The notes below the pieces were generated by a model, which was given only the letters and a program-made list of their open reading frames with translations, was not told the DNA's origin and made no database searches. 22,298 nt of DNA from an uncultured bacterium (GTDB lineage Bacteria; Hydrogenedentota; Hydrogenedentia; Hydrogenedentales; CAITNO01), in contig CALDSM010000765.1 of assembly GCA_937923585.1 (NCBI GenBank), forward strand, positions 1 to 22,298, read 5' to 3'. The position numbers and the translations under genes are program-made. Shown in pieces: positions 1-6,151 of the stretch. Every line of letters begins with the position of its first letter. Positions within the stretch are counted from its first letter, which is position 1.

Positions 1-269
1 ATGATGGAGTCGTCGCGAAAGCGGGCGAGGTTGGGGAACATCGGCCCGCGCATAAGGACGCGCGGGCTGCCCACGCGGATATCGAGTCCTCCCCGGCGCA
101 CGCGGTGCTCCGCGAATGGCGAGGCAGGCAATGCGGCCATCCGAGCCGCTTCCGCGGGGCCTGGTCTGGCCGCGCACATCCGGTTCCCCGCCACGATCCC
201 GCCTGCCGTCATGCCCAGAAATCCACGTCTGTCCGTGCCTGAATTCCTCCGCCCGGCCCTGCATTTCAC
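1..269 (-). CDS. N-terminus of Tat-exported, sialidase-like protein (partial)
   Basis: The first 89 codons of a gene that continues beyond the left edge. Reading from the GTG at 269-267, the N-terminus is basic and carries a twin-arginine motif (DRRGFLG at about residues 13-19), then a short apolar stretch (FLGMTAGGIVAG). This is the layout of a Tat signal peptide. The following residues (GGLDIRVGSPRVLMRGP then PNLARFRDDS, about 61-87) resemble the opening strand of BNR/exo-sialidase-type beta-propellers. That family assignment comes from recall of the pattern, not from a search. No clear Shine-Dalgarno site precedes the GTG, and another in-frame GTG lies at 284-282, so the exact start is uncertain. 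It faces away from the Asp-box protein at 381, with which it would share a 111-base divergent spacer. Confidence 0.62.
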   Translation of the reverse strand, partial: MKCRAGRRNSGTDRRGFLGMTAGGIVAGNRMCAARPGPAEAARMAALPASPFAEHRVRRGGLDIRVGSPRVLMRGPMFPNLARFRDDSI

Positions 270-380
270 GAGTTGAGCGAACACAGGGCGTGAGTATACC
301 ATGCGGATGGAGGGTGGCGATTGTCGGCCGCGCAATGCGTGCGGCGGCGTCGCGGCCCGGTGAGACATGGGAGCAATGAG

Positions 381-1475
381 ATGCGCATGCGCCTTCTGTT
401 GGCGGGTCTGGGATTGGCAATGCTCTGCGTTCATACCGGCGCCACAGCCGCGGACCTCTGGCTCCATCCCAAGTGCGAGAGGCTTGCATCCGACACACTG
501 GGACCATTCGTCACCCTGGGCAACGGCGGCATTCTTGCTCTGCATGAAACGAGCGCGCTTGTGAGCAACGACGAAGGGGCCACATGGCAGGCCTCGCCCA
601 TATTCAAGGAGGGCGAGAATATTTCCCTCAGCACCGAGCGCGCCTTGTGCCGCACAAAGAGCGGCGTGATCATCGCGGCGTTCATGAACGTGCGCGAGGA
701 GGATTGGCGGTGGAACAGCAAGACACACGATGCCGACCCCGGCACGCGCCTGCCGAACTATGTCATCCGCAGTATCGACGACGGAAAGACCTGGCAGGAT
801 CTTCAGAAGCTCCACGACGACTGGACCGGCGCCGTCCGAAACATGATTCAGACCCGTGACGGCCGCGTCGTGTTCACCTCGATGCGCCTGCTGAACCGTC
901 CCGGACGGCACTCCGTGCTGACGTATTCCTCGACCGACGACGGGCTCACCTGGAAACCCAGCAACATCATCGACCTTGGCGGCAACGGACATCACGGCGG
1001 CGCCACGGAGGCCACCGTGGAAGAACTGCGCGACGGACGCCTCTGGAAGCTGATCCGCACCAACCTGGGCGTCTTCTGGCAGGCCTTCTCCGATGACGGC
1101 GTGTATTGGCGAACGATGGGTCCCACCACCATAGACGCAAGCAGCGCGCCGGGCCTGCTCAAGCGTCTGGCAAGCGGAAAACTCATGCTCGTGTGGAACC
1201 GGCGATTCCCCGAGGGAAAGACCGAGTATCCCCCCAGCGGCGGTGACTGCGAGTGGTCGGAGGTTCCTGCAAGCAACCATCGCGGTGAACTCTCCGTGGC
1301 GTTTTCCGACGACGACGGCAAAACGTGGACCACGCCGGTCGTAATCGCCCGTCAACCGGGAGCCTCGCTTGCCTATCCTTACATCTATGAACGGGAACCC
1401 GGTTTGCTCTGGCTTACCACCATGCAGGGCGGAATCCGGCTGAAGGTCAGAGAAACGGATCTGCTCCCGCACTGA
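381..1475 (+). CDS. Secreted Asp-box (BNR) sialidase-like protein
   Basis: A 364-residue exported protein. The start at 381 gives a clean Sec signal (MRMRLLLAGLGLAMLC, probable cleavage near ATAA-D) after a GGGAG-like ribosome site; an upstream in-frame ATG at 321 would only add a non-signal extension. The mature protein has four well-formed Asp-boxes (S-x-D-x-G-x-T-W) at about residues 62-69, 131-138, 184-191 and 309-316, and a degenerate one at 236-243. This spacing is that of a six-bladed sialidase/neuraminidase propeller. The stretch EELRDGRLWKLIRTN near 215-228 matches the conserved Glu...Arg segment of this superfamily. In this fold the name 'sialidase' is often structural only, and the substrate may not be sialic acid. 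It is the first of three tandem plus-strand genes encoding exported proteins. Confidence 0.85.
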   Translation: MRMRLLLAGLGLAMLCVHTGATAADLWLHPKCERLASDTLGPFVTLGNGGILALHETSALVSNDEGATWQASPIFKEGENISLSTERALCRTKSGVIIAAFMNVREEDWRWNSKTHDADPGTRLPNYVIRSIDDGKTWQDLQKLHDDWTGAVRNMIQTRDGRVVFTSMRLLNRPGRHSVLTYSSTDDGLTWKPSNIIDLGGNGHHGGATEATVEELRDGRLWKLIRTNLGVFWQAFSDDGVYWRTMGPTTIDASSAPGLLKRLASGKLMLVWNRRFPEGKTEYPPSGGDCEWSEVPASNHRGELSVAFSDDDGKTWTTPVVIARQPGASLAYPYIYEREPGLLWLTTMQGGIRLKVRETDLLPH

Positions 1476-1556
1476 GACATGCGCAGGGGCGATACTCCCG
1501 CGGATCGAGTCGCGCCAGGGACTTCATTTGCTTTCAGCGCGTGACGCGGTGAACCT

Positions 1557-1565
1557 GGAGGAAAG
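1557..1565 (+). promoter_or_regulatory. Strong ribosome binding site
   Basis: GGAGGAAAG, ending two bases before the ATG at 1568. The GGAGG core lies seven bases upstream of the ATG and fixes that start for the SGNH-propeller fusion. Confidence 0.75.
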
Positions 1566-1567
1566 AC

Positions 1568-4237
1568 ATGAGTCTGTGCAATCGGTTTGTGGCGTGGGCC
1601 GTGCTGGCGTGTTGTCTGGGTGCGGCATGGGGTGGCGCGGCGGCGCAAACGCCGGTGAACCCGGTTCCTTCCGCCGCCTCCAGGACGGCCGAAATGCTGC
1701 GCGCGGGAAAGGAACCCGTGCGGGTCGTGTGCCTTGGGGACAGTGTCACCGGGGTGTACTACCATACCGGCGGACGCAGGGCTTACCCAGAAATGATGCA
1801 GGTCGCGCTCCGGCGGCTGTACCCGAATGCGCAGGTCGAAGTCTTCAATGCGGGCATCAGCGGGAACACCACCGTGGATGCACTGAAGCGTCTTGATGCG
1901 GACGTGCTTGCCCACAAGCCGCAACTGGTGACCGTGATGCTCGGCTTGAATGACATGGTCCGCGTGCCGCTGGAAGAATACGAGGCGAATCTGGCAACGA
2001 TCCTCCGGAAATGCCGCGAAGCGGGCGCCGATGCAACGCTCTGCACCCCGAACGCGGTCACGGACACGCCGTCACGGCCAACGGCAAAGCTCGTCGAGTA
2101 CATTGCCGGCATCCGGCGCGTGGGCGAACGGGAGCAGGTGCCGGTGGTTGACTGTTACGCCGCCTTCGAGGCGGTGCGGGCCGCCGACCCGGCCAGGTGG
2201 CAGATGCTGATGAGCGATGAGATTCATCCCAACATGATGGGCCACAAACTGCTGGCCGAAACGATCATGCAGGCCGTCTCGGGCGGAACGGTGTCGCTGG
2301 AGAGCGAGGGCCCCCCGCAACCGGCGCTCCCGAAAACGGCGGCGCTGCTTAAGGAGGGCAGGCCCGTCCGGGTGTATGCCATGCCGCCGTATGACGGCAT
2401 GGTGCTTTCGGCGCTGAAGGCCGTCGCGCCGGAGGCGCAGGCCGAGGTCACACCATGGCCTGTGGAAGGCCTGACGCTGCCGGAGATCGAGGAGAGCGCC
2501 AAGAAGGTGCGCGACCTGAAACCGGACCTTGTGGTCGTCGCCGTGCCGGCGGGGGCGAAGGGCGATTCGCAGGAACAGTTCGCGCGGTCGTACAAGTGGA
2601 CGCTCAACAATGCGCTGAGCTTTGGGCATCAGGAATGGGACTGTATGGCCGTGACGCCTTCGGTGACGGCCCCGGTTCCCGATGCGGAGGCGCAGGAACG
2701 GGACCGTCTGGCGAGGGCGCTGATCTGGGCGCAGGACATTGGGATGGTGGAGCGGAAGGCCGAAGATGCGCGGCCCGCTGAAGAAGTACTCACCGCCTGG
2801 ATGTGCGAACAGATTTCGGGCACGCAGGGGGGTGTCATCGACGTGGGCGATCGGGCGCAGCTGTTCATGGACTCCCGCTTCATCGCCGAATCAAACAACA
2901 TCACGTTGCGCATGAATCCTCCGGTAAAGGCAGGGGCCGTGATCGTGCCGGACAAGCCCTGGGAGTCGGGTGAACTCGGTTTCTGCGTGAGCGTGGTCCA
3001 GCATGAGGGCGAGTACAAGATGTGGTATCTCGCCAGGGACAAGGCAAGCAACTACTGCCAGTGTTTTGCGAAGAGCCGTGACGGGCGGACCTGGGAGAAG
3101 CCCGAGTTGGGTTTGGTCGAGTACCAGGGGGCGAAGAGCAACAACATCGTGCTGACCGGGGCAGTGGAAACGACTGTGTTTCTGGACCCGGCCGCGCCGC
3201 CGGAGCAGCGGTTCAAGGCGGTGTCGGCGATGCACTGGCCCGACCCGCAGACGGCGGGTCTGTACGTCTGGACCTCGCCCGACGGCCTCAACTGGACACA
3301 ACCGCCGACGCGCGTGCTCCCGCTGCTTCCGGACACGGCCAATCAGGCTTTCTACGACACGCGCCTGAAGAAGTACGTGGCGAACATCCGGGTCTGGGAC
3401 CCGTTGCGCAAGATCGGCCGCATCGAGATGGACAACATCCTCGAGCCGTGGCCCTTCACCCCGCTGGAGAAACCTTACCTGATATGGGGTGAGGGCAAGA
3501 TCCCGGTGCCGAGCCGCGAGGTCCCGATTGTGTTCGGCTGCGACGAGAAGGACCCGCCCATCTCGGACTTCTACAATGCCGCCTGCATCCAGTATCCATG
3601 GGCGGACGAGGCGTATTTCATGTTTCCATCCCTCTACCGTCATTTCCCGGACCCGCCCGCAGGCAAATGGGGCAACGACGGTCTTGTGGACATTCAGATG
3701 GCCGTGAGCCGGGACGGTGTCCACTGGAACCGGCCTTCACGGGAGCCCTATGTGCAGTTGGGGTTGGAAGGCGCGCAGGATTCTTCATCGCTGTACATGG
3801 CGGTCGGGGTCGTCCGCAACGGCGACACGCTGTACCAGTATTACGGCGGATACAGCAGCACACACGGCCAGCCAAACGTCGAGGGCGGCGGCTCCATTCA
3901 GCGGCTTGAGCAGCGTTTGGACGGTTTCACATTTGTCGATGCGCCGCTCGATGGCGGGTCGTTTACAACCCCGGCGATTACCTTCTCCGGACGCCGCCTG
4001 CTGCTGAATATGGATGGAAGCGCCGCAGGAACCGGCAAAGTCGCTTTGTTGGATGCCGATGGAAACGAAATCGCCGGGTTCACGGTCGCGGCGTGTGACG
4101 AGTTCGGCGCCAACAGCCTGTCAAGGGAGATCACCTGGAAGGGCAGCGGCGACGTAAGCGCGTGGTCCGGCAAACCCGTTCGGCTCAAGTTTGAGATGAA
4201 GGCGATGCGTCTGTTCTCGTTCCGGTTCGCGGCGTAA
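1568..4237 (+). CDS. Secreted fusion: SGNH/GDSL hydrolase + degenerate SGNH-like domain + five-bladed beta-propeller
   Basis: An 889-residue exported protein with a Sec signal (about residues 1-26). Domain 1 (about 50-240) is an SGNH/GDSL hydrolase. Its nucleophile Ser59 lies in CLGDS, the oxyanion blocks are NAGISGN (94-100) and GLND (126-129), and the catalytic Asp217/His220 lie in SDEIHPN. Such domains typically remove acyl groups from glycans. Domain 2 (about 264-420) repeats the same strand order (VRVYAMPPYDGM, then PDLVVVAVPAGA) but has no GDS serine, no GxND and no DxxH, so it looks like an inactive duplicate. Domain 3 (about 424-889) begins IDVGDRAQLFMDSRFIAES and contains SRDGRTWEKPELG, features of a five-bladed GH32/43/62-like propeller family seen in planctomycete-type genomes. 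A likely role is esterase plus glycan binding or hydrolysis. The substrate cannot be read from the sequence. Confidence 0.82.
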   Translation: MSLCNRFVAWAVLACCLGAAWGGAAAQTPVNPVPSAASRTAEMLRAGKEPVRVVCLGDSVTGVYYHTGGRRAYPEMMQVALRRLYPNAQVEVFNAGISGNTTVDALKRLDADVLAHKPQLVTVMLGLNDMVRVPLEEYEANLATILRKCREAGADATLCTPNAVTDTPSRPTAKLVEYIAGIRRVGEREQVPVVDCYAAFEAVRAADPARWQMLMSDEIHPNMMGHKLLAETIMQAVSGGTVSLESEGPPQPALPKTAALLKEGRPVRVYAMPPYDGMVLSALKAVAPEAQAEVTPWPVEGLTLPEIEESAKKVRDLKPDLVVVAVPAGAKGDSQEQFARSYKWTLNNALSFGHQEWDCMAVTPSVTAPVPDAEAQERDRLARALIWAQDIGMVERKAEDARPAEEVLTAWMCEQISGTQGGVIDVGDRAQLFMDSRFIAESNNITLRMNPPVKAGAVIVPDKPWESGELGFCVSVVQHEGEYKMWYLARDKASNYCQCFAKSRDGRTWEKPELGLVEYQGAKSNNIVLTGAVETTVFLDPAAPPEQRFKAVSAMHWPDPQTAGLYVWTSPDGLNWTQPPTRVLPLLPDTANQAFYDTRLKKYVANIRVWDPLRKIGRIEMDNILEPWPFTPLEKPYLIWGEGKIPVPSREVPIVFGCDEKDPPISDFYNAACIQYPWADEAYFMFPSLYRHFPDPPAGKWGNDGLVDIQMAVSRDGVHWNRPSREPYVQLGLEGAQDSSSLYMAVGVVRNGDTLYQYYGGYSSTHGQPNVEGGGSIQRLEQRLDGFTFVDAPLDGGSFTTPAITFSGRRLLLNMDGSAAGTGKVALLDADGNEIAGFTVAACDEFGANSLSREITWKGSGDVSAWSGKPVRLKFEMKAMRLFSFRFAA

Positions 4238-4320
4238 AACTGGAGCAGGACAATGCGCTCTGAAATGTATCGTGATTTTGCGGCAATGCGAAGGATGCCA
4301 TGCGGCGGTTGGCCGCGCGG

Positions 4321-4326
4321 AAGGAG
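4321..4326 (+). promoter_or_regulatory. Ribosome binding site deciding the GH20-like start
   Basis: AAGGAG six bases before the ATG at 4333. It favours this start over the earlier in-frame ATG at 4300. Confidence 0.6.
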
Positions 4327-4332
4327 CACGGA

Positions 4333-5427
4333 ATGGGCATGAGAGTTCTTGCGGCGTTGGCACTCCTGGCGGCTATTGCCACCGGTGCCTCGGCTGACAC
4401 GGCATGGCGCGGCGTTCATGTCATGGCTTGGGGGCCGGCGGGAGGCAGCGAGGGACTGCCGGTGCTCAAACGGGCCATCGACGGGGTGCTGCGCCCGCTT
4501 GGCGTAAACGTGCTCGTGTATGAGGTCGGGTACAACTTCGCATTTGACTCCCACCCCGACATGCGTTTCGGCAAGACCATCTCCAAAGACGAGGCCCGCG
4601 AACTTGCCCGTTTCTGCAGGGATCGCGGGATACGCCTCATTCCCCAGTTCAACTGCCTCGGCCACCAGTCCTGGGCAAAACAGAACATGATCTTTCCCCT
4701 CATGTCCGTGCATCCGGAGTTTGAGGAGGTGCCCGATGTTCCCGATGCCAAACGCCCGAAGATGCTGAAGAACTGGTGCCCCCTTCATCCGGAGGTCTAC
4801 CCGGTTGTCTTCGACCTCATGGATGAGATCGCGGAGGCTTTCGAGGCGGACGCGTTTCACGTGGGCATGGATGAGGTGCTGGTCTTTGCGAGCCCAAAGT
4901 GTCCCCGTTGCGCCGGGAAGGCGCCGGCCGACCTGTTTGCGCATGCGGTGAATGAACTGCACGGGCACATTGTGGGCAAGCGTGGATGGACGATGCTGAT
5001 GTGGGGTGATCGTCTCCTGGACGCCTCGGTCCCGGGCATGGGCGAGGGTTGGTCAGCAAGCGACAAGAAGACCGCCCCGGCCATCGACGCCATTCCCAAA
5101 GACATCATCATATGCGACTGGCACTACAACGCCCGCGAGTCCTATCCCTCCATAGACTTGTTCGTTCAGAAGGGTTTTCGTGTATGGCCGGCAAGTTGGA
5201 AGGACAAGGCGGCGGGCCTGCGCCAGGTGGAGTACGCCAGGAACGACACCACGGGCAGGATTCTGGGATATCTGGGCACGTCGTGGGTTATCGCACCGGG
5301 CCATTTTGCGCAGGCCCTGCTCGGAGAGGGCGATCCGGCGGTCCTGTCGGACCGGGCCCTGCCCGCGGCCAAAGTGTTGAAGGAATGCATGACGGCCATC
5401 AGGCAGACGGATGCGCCTCATCCATAG
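4333..5427 (+). CDS. Secreted GH20-like (beta-hexosaminidase family) protein
   Basis: A 364-residue protein with a Sec signal (MGMRVLAALALLAAIATGASA). The remainder is a lone (beta/alpha)8 barrel. The motif FHVGMDEV (about 175-182) corresponds to the GH20 signature H-x-G-G-D-E, with the adjacent Asp180-Glu181 as the probable catalytic pair used in substrate-assisted hydrolysis of terminal GlcNAc/GalNAc. Other barrel landmarks are RLIPQFNCLGHQ (an expected substrate-contact strand, about 101-112), a paired CPRC, MLMWGDR and CDWHY. The normal GH20b N-terminal domain is missing, and the second Gly of the motif is Met. It therefore belongs to a short, divergent GH20-like branch, and hexosaminidase activity is likely rather than certain. 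It is last in the plus-strand group and ends 28 bases from the convergent RpiB-like gene. Confidence 0.78.
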   Translation: MGMRVLAALALLAAIATGASADTAWRGVHVMAWGPAGGSEGLPVLKRAIDGVLRPLGVNVLVYEVGYNFAFDSHPDMRFGKTISKDEARELARFCRDRGIRLIPQFNCLGHQSWAKQNMIFPLMSVHPEFEEVPDVPDAKRPKMLKNWCPLHPEVYPVVFDLMDEIAEAFEADAFHVGMDEVLVFASPKCPRCAGKAPADLFAHAVNELHGHIVGKRGWTMLMWGDRLLDASVPGMGEGWSASDKKTAPAIDAIPKDIIICDWHYNARESYPSIDLFVQKGFRVWPASWKDKAAGLRQVEYARNDTTGRILGYLGTSWVIAPGHFAQALLGEGDPAVLSDRALPAAKVLKECMTAIRQTDAPHP

Positions 5428-5455
5428 GAAGAACCATGCAGGGAATTTCCGCGGG

Positions 5456-6007
5456 TCACTGTCCGGTGTCGAGTGCGTTCACCTTGGCGCAGGCGTCCTT
5501 GAGGAATCCGGCGAATTCATCCAGACCCTCGGTGTGCCTGGTTTCCAGCCAGGCGTCCACCATCGCCTTGGCCATCCACGGAGCCACGATCATAGCCCCG
5601 AGGGTGATGACGTTGGCGTCGTTGATCGCCCGGGCCATCCTGGCGGAAAAGACCGACTCCACGCACACCGCGTTCACGCCCTTGAACTTGTTGGCGACGA
5701 TGCACATGCCCGCGCCGGTGCCGCAGAAGAGAATGCCGCGCTCCGCCTTTCCGCTTTGCAGCAGCTTGGCCGCGGCGGGTGCTCCGTCGTAATAGGGCAC
5801 TTCCTTGTCCTTGGACGCCCCCACATCAAGCACCGTGTACCCCTTCTTCTCCAGATGATCCTTGACGGCGTCCTTGAGTTCAAGGGCAAAGGGGTCCGCG
5901 GCGAGAACGATGTTCATCTTGTGCTCCTCACTGGCTGTGGCGTTGGGAATGCATGCCGCCATGGCGGCGATCCCAAGCCCGGCCTGTAGAAATGTGCGGC
6001 GTTTCAC
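5456..6007 (-). CDS. RpiB/LacAB-family sugar-phosphate isomerase homologue with an in-frame Tat signal
   Basis: The long form has 183 residues and starts at the GTG at 6007-6005, eight bases after a GGAGG. It opens with a Tat-type signal (VKRRTFLQAGLGIAAMAAC). From residue 31 (internal ATG 5917-5915) it is a typical RpiB domain: MNIVLAAD, then DHLEKKGYTVLDVG, FCGTGAGMCIVANK (95-107, with the family's catalytic Cys95), ARMARAINDANVITLG and MVDAWL. RpiB enzymes isomerise aldose/ketose phosphates in the cytoplasm, so an export signal is unexpected. The internal ATG has its own strong ribosome site, and the short form (153 residues) has the family's usual length. The family Asp-His near the N-terminus is Asp-Pro here, and the Arg after ANKxxG is Asn, so its substrate or activity may differ. 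It lies downstream of the GH2 gene on the same strand, with a 144-base gap. Confidence 0.85.
   Translation of the reverse strand: MKRRTFLQAGLGIAAMAACIPNATASEEHKMNIVLAADPFALELKDAVKDHLEKKGYTVLDVGASKDKEVPYYDGAPAAAKLLQSGKAERGILFCGTGAGMCIVANKFKGVNAVCVESVFSARMARAINDANVITLGAMIVAPWMAKAMVDAWLETRHTEGLDEFAGFLKDACAKVNALDTGQ
5924..5929 (-). promoter_or_regulatory. Internal ribosome binding site inside the RpiB-like gene
   Basis: Read on the minus strand, GAGGAG lies six bases before the in-frame ATG at 5917-5915, exactly where the conserved RpiB domain begins. It would allow a signal-less 153-residue product. Confidence 0.6.
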
Positions 6008-6015
6008 GGTGAATG

Positions 6016-6020
6016 CCTCC
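6016..6020 (-). promoter_or_regulatory. Ribosome binding site for the Tat-signal (long) form
   Basis: GGAGG on the minus strand, eight bases before the GTG at 6007-6005. It selects the GTG over ATGs further upstream that lack such a site. Confidence 0.6.
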
Positions 6021-6151
6021 AATGCCCTACGGCATGCAGTCATGACTGGGAGGAGTGTAGACAAGCCACCGTCCCTTGCGCAACCAAACACCGGGACAAC
6101 CGCCTGCAACGGCCAAGTCCGGACACAAACAGGAATCTTCAGCGCGCGCCG

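Noticed and set aside
248..253. GGAGGA near the start of the left-edge gene as its ribosome site
   Set aside because: No start codon in the right frame follows at a usable distance, and using the next ATG would remove the twin-arginine motif.
293..298. TATACT on the minus strand as a -10 box for the left-edge gene
   Set aside because: It is well placed, but no -35-like hexamer occurs at 16-19 bases, so a promoter could not be supported.
6038..6047. Palindrome AGTCATGACT upstream of the RpiB-like gene as an operator
   Set aside because: Ten bases is too short, there is no second copy nearby, and no known regulator fits.
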